Shown here piece by piece: positions 25,384-33,334 of a stretch of DNA of 64,000 bases. Made by a program: the position numbers and the translations under genes. Under the pieces are notes generated by a model that searched no databases, was not told the origin of the DNA, and was given only the letters and a program-made list of their open reading frames with translations. Each line of letters begins with the position of its first letter. Position 1 is the first letter of the stretch. Source of the stretch: Pseudobacteriovorax antillogorgiicola (GTDB lineage Bacteria > Bdellovibrionota_B > Oligoflexia > Oligoflexales > RGVZ01); the NCBI GenBank assembly GCA_945865565.1, contig CAMBEK010000007.1:1-64000 (forward strand). The letters run 5' to 3'.

Positions 25384-26850
25384 TTAGCGAGCCAATGCCG
25401 CGGCACCAAACAGCGTCCGCAAGTCGTTGTCGTTAAAGCTAAGTCCAGCACCAAAATAATATTTTGGTTTCTTGTTTTCAATGCGCGTCACTGGATCAAG
25501 GCGCGTCAGATCATCAACACCGACAATGGCCGAAACATGATTGAAGAATAGAGCACTTGCGTAAGCTTTCAAATGGGCAACGCGGCGGAACTCATTGTCT
25601 TTGGTCTTCCAGTCGAAGGCCTCGGCACTGACCTTCAAGCGGTCACGGAACAAGTAAAAGTCGGCTGCAAACCCGCCGGTGGATTCAAACAAGCCAAAGC
25701 GCAACCCAGCAATTCCAAAGCGTTTGGCAAACTGAAGGTTATACCGCAGCGACTTGCGGTCCTGGATGATTTCTCGTGTTTGTGTCGTCGTTGGATCGTC
25801 GTCGACCGTCGGCTCTTCGGTGATGGTCTTAATCGTCCGTTCCACCTGTTCACCCTGAACATCTGTTGCACCCAGGAGGTAGTAACGGTCAGGCCGCGTG
25901 CGGAAAACCATGTTGAAGTAATTCTGTCCAGTCTGGTCGTTACGGAATTCACCGCGATACTCGACGCCAACTTCAAGTTTCTTGACCGGAGAAAGAACCT
26001 CGCGCAAATCTTTGATCGCGCCTTCAATTTCTGCAATCGTCGACTCATCGGATAACAGTTTGCCGATGGTGCCTTCCCCGCGTTCGACTTTTTCAGCGAT
26101 CATGCGGATGTTCTTACTCGCGCCCTTGACGTCACCCATCGACTCATCAAAGGATGCAATGATGTTTTGAAGCTTCGCCCGGTTGCCATCGTCGAGAACG
26201 TCACGCAAACCCTCGGTAAAGCCCTTGATATTTGCGACAATCGCCTTCACATCCTCAGGACGATCACCAACCGCGCCCCGCAACGCAGAAAGTGTCTTGC
26301 GCAGGTCTGTCGAACTGTCGTGAATGTTGCCCAGAATCTCACCGATATTCCTTTTTCCGTCGTCAGAACCCATGACTTCTGCCAGTACTCCGGTGATCTT
26401 CTTGACGTCGCGCCCGATGCTTCCTGCAAGAGCGAGCACAGCCTGCATGTCGGTGGTGCCTTCCGCCTTAGGAATCATCCCGCCCTTGGGAATATATTGG
26501 CCGTTGTCCAATGGACGCACGATTTCCAGGAAAACATCACCAAGAAGTCCCCGCGTCCGAACTTCGATGTGGGACCCTTCAGGAATTTTGACATGGATGT
26601 CGATTTCCATTTCGACTCGCGTCATGTTGACGTCGAGGCGGACGTTTTTCACCTTTCCGATGATGACGCCGTTGGTTTTGACGTGAGTCTTGGCGATGAT
26701 GCCAGCCGCATCACTCAGGATGGTGTAGTAGTTATTTCGCTGGCCCGACTCAAAACTATCCGGACTCAATACAAAAAACATGTAAACGAGAGTGGAAAGC
26801 GCCACCAGCGTAAAGAGTCCTACCTTGAACTCTGTGCCAAGCGTTTTCAT
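25384..26850 (-). CDS. mlaD: MlaD-type MCE protein with C-terminal beta-barrel-like domain
   Basis: This is a 488-residue protein. An N-terminal membrane anchor (FKVGLFTLVALSTLVYMFFVL) is followed by the MCE domain (about 40-120; KTHVKTNGVIIGKVKNV, EVRTRGLLGDVFLEI). A helical linker (about 130-290) then leads to a C-terminal region of about 190 residues with alternating strands (LEVGVEYRGEFR, YLLGATDV, GLRFGLFESTGGFAADFYL, YYFGAGLSF). MlaD forms the periplasmic lipid-binding ring of the Mla phospholipid transporter. The tail resembles an outer-membrane barrel and is seen in some deltaproteobacterial MCE proteins; here it could link both membranes. I took ATG 26850, with AGGTGG upstream; GTG 26865 is the alternative. 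Confidence 0.85.
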   Translation of the reverse strand: MKTLGTEFKVGLFTLVALSTLVYMFFVLSPDSFESGQRNNYYTILSDAAGIIAKTHVKTNGVIIGKVKNVRLDVNMTRVEMEIDIHVKIPEGSHIEVRTRGLLGDVFLEIVRPLDNGQYIPKGGMIPKAEGTTDMQAVLALAGSIGRDVKKITGVLAEVMGSDDGKRNIGEILGNIHDSSTDLRKTLSALRGAVGDRPEDVKAIVANIKGFTEGLRDVLDDGNRAKLQNIIASFDESMGDVKGASKNIRMIAEKVERGEGTIGKLLSDESTIAEIEGAIKDLREVLSPVKKLEVGVEYRGEFRNDQTGQNYFNMVFRTRPDRYYLLGATDVQGEQVERTIKTITEEPTVDDDPTTTQTREIIQDRKSLRYNLQFAKRFGIAGLRFGLFESTGGFAADFYLFRDRLKVSAEAFDWKTKDNEFRRVAHLKAYASALFFNHVSAIVGVDDLTRLDPVTRIENKKPKYYFGAGLSFNDNDLRTLFGAAALAR

Positions 26851-26899
26851 CGCGTTTTTCACCACCTATACAGGTTAAATCCGTTGCCACACGATTGAC

Positions 26900-27649
26900 C
26901 TAGAGAAATTCCATCGGCCCTTCGACACTTCCAGAGAAAAACTGTCGGACCACAAGATCCTTCGTTTTTCTAAAATCCTGAGGCGAACCCGCGAGGGCGA
27001 CTTTCCCCTGATACAACATCACTATGTTTTCGGCTGTTGCAAGCGCGGCCTTTAGGTCGTGTGAAATCACAATCGAGGAAACGCCCGGAACATCCCGGTT
27101 TATTTGGACGATCAACCCGTCAATCATCTCTGAAACGAGCGGGTCCATCCCCGTGGTAGGCTCGTCATAAAGCAGGAATTTTGGTTTTGTGACAAGAGCG
27201 CGGGCCAAGCCTACCCGTTTCTTTTCGCCGGTCGAAAGCTCCGTTGGATATTTGTGCTGGATCCCCGGCAAACCGACCAAAGCCAAAACCTGTTCGACCC
27301 TTTCCAACATTGCAGGGAGAGGCTGCCTGGTATGCTCTCGCAGTGGAAAGATCACATTTTCACCCACTGTCATACTGTCAAAGAGTGCGGCATTCTGGAA
27401 CAACATCCCAAACTTGCGCCGATAAAGGCGCAGCTGTTCCTCGTCCAGTCTGGTGATGTCCTCGCCATCAACGACGATTTCACCGCGATCTGGGTGCATC
27501 AGACCCATCAAGTTTTTGATCGTCACTGATTTTCCCTCACCAGATTTCCCGATGATGAAAGTGATCTTACCCGGTGGAATGACAATAGACAGATCGTCCA
27601 GAACGACCCGTTTGCCAAATGCCTTACGGACGTTTTTAAACTCAATCAA
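26900..27649 (-). CDS. mlaF: MlaF-type ABC transporter ATPase (phospholipid transport)
   Basis: This is a 249-residue ATPase subunit of the Mla system. Walker A is GKSGEGKS (about 34-41), Q-loop GMLFQNAALFDSMTV, signature LSTGEKKRVGLARAL, Walker B FLLYDEPTTGMDP and His switch ISHD. The signature LSTGE departs slightly from LSGGM in E. coli MlaF. It energises lipid movement through MlaE. The ATG overlaps the mlaE stop (ATGA), and mlaD follows 49 bp later. No mlaC or mlaB gene is visible nearby; the barrel-tailed MlaD may make a soluble shuttle less necessary, which is inference. Confidence 0.9.
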   Translation of the reverse strand: MIEFKNVRKAFGKRVVLDDLSIVIPPGKITFIIGKSGEGKSVTIKNLMGLMHPDRGEIVVDGEDITRLDEEQLRLYRRKFGMLFQNAALFDSMTVGENVIFPLREHTRQPLPAMLERVEQVLALVGLPGIQHKYPTELSTGEKKRVGLARALVTKPKFLLYDEPTTGMDPLVSEMIDGLIVQINRDVPGVSSIVISHDLKAALATAENIVMLYQGKVALAGSPQDFRKTKDLVVRQFFSGSVEGPMEFL

Positions 27650-28437
27650 AACTTCACCTGCGCATAAGTCAGAAAGACATCAAAGCAAAGGATCGCCAAC
27701 AGGCTGACGACAACGGAGTTGGTTGTTGCGATGCCGACACCCTTGGCGCCGCCGGATGCGCGCAGTCCGTAGCGACAGGCGATCAAACTCATCAGCACGG
27801 CAAACACCGCTGACTTCTCCAGACCATTCCAGATGTCGGTCATGTTGACGATTTGCGTCATCTTTTCGATGAAAATTCCAACGTCTACCCGGAATATCCA
27901 AACGCCTGTTGCGTAAGCGCCGATGACACCAATAAAGATAAAGACGACACACAACAGCGGGATGATTGCGAGGGATGCGATGAAGCGTGGAACAACCAGG
28001 TAGTTTATCGGATCGACACCCATCGCCTCCATTGCATCAATCTGTTCGTTGACTCGCATGGTTGCAAGTTCTGCCGTCATGGCAGATCCAACGCGCCCCG
28101 AAATCAGAAACCCCGTCATAAGTGGGGCGAGTTCTCTGGTCAGGGCCTTTGCTGTGGCCGCTCCCATTAGTCCCTCAGCCTTGAAAATCTGAAAAATTCC
28201 GCCGATCTGCAGGCCAAAAACTGCGCCGGTGAAAAATCCGGTGAGCAAAATGATATTGAGCGATTGATTGCCAATGAATTCGAGTTGCTGAAAAACTAGC
28301 GAGGTACGCATTGGCTTACGGACCGATTGTTTGAGAACGTCACCGACGTAAACAAAAAACTTTCCGATTTCCACCAGCCGGGCCGTTGTTTCAACGCCTA
28401 GCCAATTGACCGCAATTTCGGCTGTACGAACTGGCAT
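27646..28437 (-). CDS. mlaE: MlaE-type ABC transporter permease (phospholipid transport)
   Basis: This is a 263-residue inner-membrane permease. It has an amphipathic N-terminal helix and about five membrane segments. The conserved loops are GFFTGAVFGLQ, LTRELAPLMTGFLISGRVGSAMTAELATMRVNEQIDAMEAMGVDP and FGLRASGGAKGVG-like CRYGLRASGGAKGVGIATTNSVV. These are diagnostic of the MlaE/YrbE family, which exchanges phospholipids with the MCE ring. It is first in the mlaE-mlaF-mlaD order, running on the minus strand, with a 52-bp gap from the ArsA-like gene cluster upstream. Confidence 0.92.
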   Translation of the reverse strand: MPVRTAEIAVNWLGVETTARLVEIGKFFVYVGDVLKQSVRKPMRTSLVFQQLEFIGNQSLNIILLTGFFTGAVFGLQIGGIFQIFKAEGLMGAATAKALTRELAPLMTGFLISGRVGSAMTAELATMRVNEQIDAMEAMGVDPINYLVVPRFIASLAIIPLLCVVFIFIGVIGAYATGVWIFRVDVGIFIEKMTQIVNMTDIWNGLEKSAVFAVLMSLIACRYGLRASGGAKGVGIATTNSVVVSLLAILCFDVFLTYAQVKF

Positions 28438-28489
28438 GAATCACCGCATGTAAAGGATGCAGGACGGCACACCAATGATTATCAGTCAT

Positions 28490-29584
28490 TCAAAAGGACA
28501 GTGCTAGCCGGGTCAGACCATCGATGTCATGAAAGTCCGCACCTTGGTCCTCGATCCGGACCACAAGGCGGTTCTTTTTTCTGGAAGACGAGAGGTTTTT
28601 AATCAAATTACCAATAACTTTATCTTCGCCGAAATAACGGGCATTGACAAAATCCCTCGCGGCAGCCGGCAGAGAAGCGGTCACGTTTGCGAGTTCTGTC
28701 GCCGAGGCAACGGGTAGGCACCGGTTGATCACAAGTCCGTCTACCCGGTAATCCATTTCAGCAAGTTGGTCGGCGAGAAAAACCGCAGACCGTTCTGCGG
28801 CTCGGGTTGGAACGGCAACGAGGATAAACGCTGTCTTCTTGTCCTGCAAGGTTGCAACAACCTGTTCACCAGTCTTGTGGAACCCCTCGATGACTTCCTG
28901 CATCAAAAGAAGAAATTCACCAAAGGAACGTAGCGCACTGAATCCGGTCAGGCTGGCAACGCCGCCGGCCAGTTTTTCGCCTACACCAATAAGCCTGCCC
29001 AAACCGAGCTTGCCCATCGTGAGGACTGGCTTGATCAACCAGGTCATCACGCGATTTTCCATGAATCCGGCCAAAATATTGGGACGTTTCAAGAAATCAA
29101 GGGCGTGGGAATCGGGCGGGGTGTCCAAGATGACAAGGTCAAAGTCCTTGTCCTGAGTCAGCTCCTGAAGCCTCGCGAGCGCCATATATTCCAATGGTCC
29201 GCTAAGGTTGGTCGACGCTGCGCGGTAGAGGGGATCCCGCATGATGCGTTCTGCGATCTTTTCGCTCGGGGCATGAAGGCGAACCATCCGGTCGAACACC
29301 GCCTTCTGATCCAGCATGGATGCGTGCAACGATCCCCGAGGCGCTGACTTGTCGGGCGCCGGCATCAAGGCCACCGGCCGCATCTCGTGCCCAAGCCCCA
29401 AACCAAGTGCGCTCGCAAGCCGTTTTGCTGGATCGATGCTGAGCAGTGCCACGCGCCGCCCAGCCATGGCAGCGCGAATCGCAAGCAGCGCAGAAGCAGT
29501 TGTTTTACCAACGCCACCAGCACCCACCATGACGATGATTTTCTTGCTCTCAAGCAGCGCGTCAATTTCTGATGGGGACGTCAC
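28490..29584 (-). CDS. ArsA/GET3-like anion-transporting-type ATPase (second of pair)
   Basis: This is a 364-residue SIMIBI-class ATPase. The deviant Walker A is MVGAGGVGKTTASALLA, switch II is VILDTPPDSHALDFLKRP, and LLSIDPAKRLASALG is typical of ArsA/GET3. The middle contains a hydrophobic helical region (VMTWLIKPVLTMGKLGLGRLIG) like the client-binding domain of GET3. No arsenite-binding Cys triad is visible, so arsenite export is unlikely. Its ATG overlaps the stop of the first ArsA-like gene. Such pairs are common in deltaproteobacteria and are of unproven function; with TatA upstream, a role in membrane-protein targeting is a reasonable guess. Confidence 0.82.
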   Translation of the reverse strand: MTSPSEIDALLESKKIIVMVGAGGVGKTTASALLAIRAAMAGRRVALLSIDPAKRLASALGLGLGHEMRPVALMPAPDKSAPRGSLHASMLDQKAVFDRMVRLHAPSEKIAERIMRDPLYRAASTNLSGPLEYMALARLQELTQDKDFDLVILDTPPDSHALDFLKRPNILAGFMENRVMTWLIKPVLTMGKLGLGRLIGVGEKLAGGVASLTGFSALRSFGEFLLLMQEVIEGFHKTGEQVVATLQDKKTAFILVAVPTRAAERSAVFLADQLAEMDYRVDGLVINRCLPVASATELANVTASLPAAARDFVNARYFGEDKVIGNLIKNLSSSRKKNRLVVRIEDQGADFHDIDGLTRLALSF

Positions 29585-30516
29585 GGGTGCAGGGCTTCTT
29601 CCGTCAGAAAAGTCCGGTGGAAATCTGATGGCAGCGGATCATCAACAAAACCGAGATCGCGCAAACCAAGGTACATGATACCCGGAAACTGTTGGGTAGA
29701 AACCCGGACCATATCAAGGGCGGCAGCAGATTTTGCGGACCTTTCACGAAGAAAGCTCAGAAGCCTGGACTCCCCTGCACCATGCGCAGGGCTCTGGCGG
29801 GTGGCGTCGTGTCCCAACGATGGCGGAATGCGATTTACAATAACGCCACAAAGCTTTGCAGGCGATTTCTCTTGAATCACTGGCAGGAAGTCCATGGCTT
29901 CGCTGACGACAAGAGGCTCTGGCGTGCAGACGTAAATAACTCCCACGTCGTTCTTGCGGCGAAGGAAATCGCGAACCTTTTGCGTGTCGCGTAACATCGG
30001 ACCTGCCAGTCCGGACTCCACAATTGCGTCCGGTGTGGTCATCAATGAGAGAAAGTGGCCGGAGGCGGGACTGTCGAAGATAACGAGGTCGGGTCGCTGA
30101 TCAACGTCGCGGACGTCGCATGTGTAGTAAAGGCGACCGAGCATCATTGCCTCGGCAAGGCCTGGGACCGTATTGAAAAAACTCTGAACCACACGGTGGC
30201 TGAAGACCGTGTCGAACATTTTTTTCTTTCCAAGGTATTTCGTGATGTATTCGCGAAAATTACCTGCGGTATTGAGATTGATGCAGGTGATTCCGGGAGC
30301 TGCCACGGTCTCGCTGTGGCCAACTGGGTCCAGACCAAAAAGTGGAGCAATCTGATCGCGGGATGAACTTTCGACCAAAAGTACACGGAGGCCGGCGGCT
30401 GCGGCAGCCTGTGCCATAGCCACAGATACAAGGGTTTTGCCGATCCCACCCTTTCCAGTTACAAAAAGTAACTTCCGGGAAGTCAGCAACTGCGCAAGGG
30501 ATGTCCCCTGGCTCAT
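29581..30516 (-). CDS. ArsA/GET3-like anion-transporting-type ATPase (first of pair)
   Basis: This is a 311-residue ATPase with deviant Walker A VTGKGGIGKTLVSVAMAQ and switch II VIFDSPASGHFLSLMTTP. ESSSRDQIAPLFGLDPVGH follows the P-loop at the position of the A-loop in ArsA. A helical insert (EYITKYLGKKKMFDTVFSH) could be a client-binding part. It is shorter and diverged from the second copy, and the two probably form a heterodimer, since GET3/ArsA proteins act as dimers. It overlaps tatA by ATGA upstream and the second ATPase downstream. No arsenic-resistance genes are nearby. Confidence 0.82.
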   Translation of the reverse strand: MSQGTSLAQLLTSRKLLFVTGKGGIGKTLVSVAMAQAAAAAGLRVLLVESSSRDQIAPLFGLDPVGHSETVAAPGITCINLNTAGNFREYITKYLGKKKMFDTVFSHRVVQSFFNTVPGLAEAMMLGRLYYTCDVRDVDQRPDLVIFDSPASGHFLSLMTTPDAIVESGLAGPMLRDTQKVRDFLRRKNDVGVIYVCTPEPLVVSEAMDFLPVIQEKSPAKLCGVIVNRIPPSLGHDATRQSPAHGAGESRLLSFLRERSAKSAAALDMVRVSTQQFPGIMYLGLRDLGFVDDPLPSDFHRTFLTEEALHP

Positions 30517-30737
30517 GCTTGCTTGTTGTTTTCGAGGCTGGCTTCGACGTTAGCCTGGGCGTTCGCTTGGACGCTGGAAGCCTCGATTTGACGGGACCCA
30601 TCGTCCTTGATACCGCGTTTGAAGTTACGGATCGCCTCGCCCACAGCACCACCGAGTTGCGGCAACTTCTTGCCACCAAAAAGCAGAGTTACGACGGCGA
30701 GGATCAGGGTCAGTTCCCAGAAGCCTGGCATAGACAT
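30513..30737 (-). CDS. tatA: TatA/TatE-family twin-arginine translocase component
   Basis: This is a 74-residue protein with the TatA layout: a short N-terminus (MSMPGFWELTLILAVVTLLFG), the hinge GGKKLPQLGGAVGEAIRNFKRG amphipathic helix, and a charged flexible tail. TatA oligomers form the passage for folded twin-arginine proteins. ATG 30737 has GGAGG 5 bases upstream; the TTG at 30749 is actually the start of that ribosome-binding region. It leads an operon with the two ArsA-like ATPases (ATGA overlaps). ActB upstream has a twin-arginine motif and is a plausible substrate. No TatC is in the window. Confidence 0.92.
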   Translation of the reverse strand: MSMPGFWELTLILAVVTLLFGGKKLPQLGGAVGEAIRNFKRGIKDDGSRQIEASSVQANAQANVEASLENNKQA

Positions 30738-30992
30738 GGATGCCTCCAAAATATATTGGAAATATTACAGCATGTTAGGGAGTTGGAAAGCTCAAGATCA
30801 AAAAAATCGCCTCAAGTCCTGCCATGCTGCACCGACGACGAGGAAGTTGTCCAATCCCCAACGGGGCGGACATTAACATGCGAGGTCCACATGTTGCAGC
30901 AAATTTCGTCGGTTGTGCTCAAAGCAGGAACAGCGATCTTGGCATATTTCTATGTCCATGGACCGCTGATCGGATAAGCGAAAAAAAATCAG

Positions 30993-32243
30993 CTAGTGGG
31001 CGCCCTCACCAAGGCCGTCTAGTAGCAACGGGTCAGCCACGGCAACCATTGGATTTCGCCCGGCAAACCGGAAGAACGTCATCATAAAGGCACCCAGCAC
31101 TCCGAGGCCAACACCCAATTCAATCCAAGGGCCATTCCAGGCAGCGGGCTCAACGATCTGTGGTTGAACGACAAGAATATAAGCAAGCCACTGAGCAAAT
31201 AAAATCGACGACGCCAGAGGGACCGTGATGCCGCGGGTCCACTTGCTGACTTTGGGAAGTAAACCAAACAATGGAATCAGAAAGCTCATGATCGGTGCAC
31301 CAATCACGATATAAACCCACGGAGCGTGCAGGCGGTGGATAAAGTATTCGGTCTCTTCCGGGATATTGCCGAACCAGTACGTCAAGATGTGAGAGTAGGT
31401 CAGGTAGGCAAAAAAGACCGTAAAGCCATGCATCAACTTTCCAACATCATGGAAATGATGGCGCTGAAGTAGTGAACCAACGGTGGTGTTGCTAACAGCA
31501 AACATCGTGATCAAAGTGGTCGCCATAACGGTTTGCATCATGATGGCAAAGTTCCAACCACCCCACAGGGTTGAAAACCATGTCGGGGCGAGCGACATCA
31601 GCATGTCAAAGCACATCATGGAAAAAAGAATCGCATAAGCAATCAAGATCGGAGCACTCCAATAGCGGAGCTTTGCTTGAACCTCGCGGCCAACCCGTTC
31701 TGCTTCATCCTTGTGTCCATCAACAAAAATCTTGTCGCGGCGTAACTTCATCCCGATCTGCCAGCGCGCCAGACCAAGGATCGCAAGGATCGCAAACGTA
31801 TCACGGAGCAGCATGGAATTTTCAACCAGCCAAGTCCGCTTGCCCCAAAAGTGATGAATTGACTCAGGATCCTTGATCCAAGTGTAGACATTGCGCGCGT
31901 GGGCAAAGTCCACTTTGATAGCAATAAAAAACAGGATGAAGATTACTGCGGCCACAGGCAAGAAACTGGTGAAGGCTTCGTGGATGCGCATCACGGCGCG
32001 TCCCCAGGTGGCGCCAATCACGTCCTGCATGGCAGCAAAAACACTGCCGCCGAGCGCAATGGCAAAGAAGAAGAAAGCGTTCAGAAGAAGGCTCCCCCAA
32101 ACACGCTCTTGCATTCCAAACAGCATACCAATCGCCACTGTTACGAATCCTGCAACGAGGCAGAAAACCATCGCGCCACGCGCGTTCGTTGACGGTTTCA
32201 AATTAAGATCGTTGCGATGCTCGAAAAGCTGACCTGCGTTCAT
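30993..32243 (-). CDS. actF: Alternative Complex III subunit ActF (membrane protein)
   Basis: This 416-residue polytopic membrane protein has about ten helices and lacks heme-binding motifs; it is the last gene of the act operon. The family is the NrfD-like DUF/ActF branch that, with ActC, makes up the quinol-side membrane part of Alternative Complex III. LTYSHILTYWFGNIPEETEYFIHR and WGGWNFAIMMQTVMATTLITMF are conserved-looking stretches. The ATG overlaps the actE stop. No cytochrome oxidase genes follow, unlike many act operons; the next genes are tatA and the ArsA-like pair after about 255 bp. Confidence 0.9.
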   Translation of the reverse strand: MNAGQLFEHRNDLNLKPSTNARGAMVFCLVAGFVTVAIGMLFGMQERVWGSLLLNAFFFFAIALGGSVFAAMQDVIGATWGRAVMRIHEAFTSFLPVAAVIFILFFIAIKVDFAHARNVYTWIKDPESIHHFWGKRTWLVENSMLLRDTFAILAILGLARWQIGMKLRRDKIFVDGHKDEAERVGREVQAKLRYWSAPILIAYAILFSMMCFDMLMSLAPTWFSTLWGGWNFAIMMQTVMATTLITMFAVSNTTVGSLLQRHHFHDVGKLMHGFTVFFAYLTYSHILTYWFGNIPEETEYFIHRLHAPWVYIVIGAPIMSFLIPLFGLLPKVSKWTRGITVPLASSILFAQWLAYILVVQPQIVEPAAWNGPWIELGVGLGVLGAFMMTFFRFAGRNPMVAVADPLLLDGLGEGAH

Positions 32244-32764
32244 TTCGCCACCCTTTGTAGTTCATGGATGTAGTGCGCAATCTGCCAACGTTCCTGCGGC
32301 GAAATCGCGTGACCGTAAGACGGCATGATCGCACCACCGAAAGTCATTTTATGAAAATAGAAGCCGTCCTTGTGGGCCGGATAATCCTTCGCCACCAAGT
32401 TCGGAGGCTTAGGGTACACATCCGTGATGCTGCCGTTGCTATCGCCAAGGGCGCCATGACAGGGAGTACAAAACTTGTTCCACAACTTCTTGCCCTCGGC
32501 CGTCGCCTCTGCAGAAGGAGGAATCGGGTTCTGCAAGGTTTTCTCTGCCTCTTCAATGGTCGAAGGATAGAGGATCGCCGTTCTCGTCACTGTGCCTTCC
32601 GGCGGCTGCAAAAAGTCCCGCTGGGACTTCAATGCAGCTGAATCGGCCATGTCCGGCACGTATTGCATTTTGGTCTGGTCAGGGTTCTTGGTGCACGCAA
32701 CACTAGCCATCATGCTGGTTGCAATTCCAAGGCCGGCCAATTTCAAGAAAATTCTAGATGCCAT
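32240..32764 (-). CDS. actE: Alternative Complex III subunit ActE (mono-heme cytochrome c lipoprotein)
   Basis: This is a 174-residue lipoprotein precursor. MASRIFLKLAGLGIATSMMASVAC is the signal with lipobox SVAC. One heme-c site, CTPCHG, and a downstream candidate Met ligand (IMPSYG) define a mono-heme cytochrome. ActE passes electrons from the complex to soluble or oxidase-bound acceptors. I chose ATG 32764 because AAGGAG lies 8 bases upstream and the signal sequence fits; the ATG at 32797 overlaps the actD stop but lacks a site. It is overlapped by actF at its 3' end. Confidence 0.9.
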   Translation of the reverse strand: MASRIFLKLAGLGIATSMMASVACTKNPDQTKMQYVPDMADSAALKSQRDFLQPPEGTVTRTAILYPSTIEEAEKTLQNPIPPSAEATAEGKKLWNKFCTPCHGALGDSNGSITDVYPKPPNLVAKDYPAHKDGFYFHKMTFGGAIMPSYGHAISPQERWQIAHYIHELQRVAK

Positions 32765-32793
32765 CCTGCCAACTCCTTCATCGCAAAAACTTC

Positions 32794-33327
32794 TCATGGG
32801 GCCTGCGTGACGTTGATTTCTTCTGCGCCAAGCTCGCGAAGGAGCGTTGCCTGCGGGCCATCCAATGTGGCACCTGGTACGTAAATTGCGAACTTGTCGT
32901 CGGTTGTCCGGGTATCCAGAATCCTCAATTTCGGATTCGGGAGCCGTCCCATGATCAGAATCCCCGCGATCGTGGCGAGGGCACCAAAAAGAATCGTCAA
33001 TTCAAATCCGATCACCACATATGCCGGAATTGAAAACACGCCAGCCGGTTTGCCACCGACCACGATTGGCCAATCAGAGTCCATTCCCAAAGCCAGACTA
33101 AACCCTGTGACCAAACCCGTCAGAGCGCCCACGAGGGTGAATTTCCGGACCGGACTCGGGTCAAACTGATAAGCGTGTTCAATCTCATGGTAAGAGGTTG
33201 GGGAGAAAGACTCATGGCCGTGAAAGTCGGAACGATCACGAATCTTTTCAATCGCCTCGCAAAATTTATCGAGATAGCTAAATACACCGAGGATTCCACT
33301 GGTTTTTGTGCTCACTGGTGTTGTCAT
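32794..33327 (-). CDS. actD: Alternative Complex III subunit ActD (DUF3341 membrane protein)
   Basis: This is a 177-residue DUF3341-type protein with two membrane helices (KFTLVGALTGLVTGFSLALGM and VVIGFELTILFGALATIAGIL) and a cytoplasmic or periplasmic head. The sequence FSPTSYHEIEHAYQFDPSPVRKF is the usual region before the first helix. Its catalytic role is undefined; it is structural in solved ACIII complexes. It sits in the standard act order between actC and actE, 8 bp after the actC stop. The ribosome-binding site is weak, consistent with coupling. Confidence 0.9.
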   Translation of the reverse strand: MTTPVSTKTSGILGVFSYLDKFCEAIEKIRDRSDFHGHESFSPTSYHEIEHAYQFDPSPVRKFTLVGALTGLVTGFSLALGMDSDWPIVVGGKPAGVFSIPAYVVIGFELTILFGALATIAGILIMGRLPNPKLRILDTRTTDDKFAIYVPGATLDGPQATLLRELGAEEINVTQAP

Positions 33328-33334
33328 ATTCGTT

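Noticed and set aside
28490-30516. ArsA-like genes as an arsenite efflux pump
   Set aside because: No arsenite-binding Cys triad, no arsB, arsC or arsR nearby; the tatA linkage points elsewhere.
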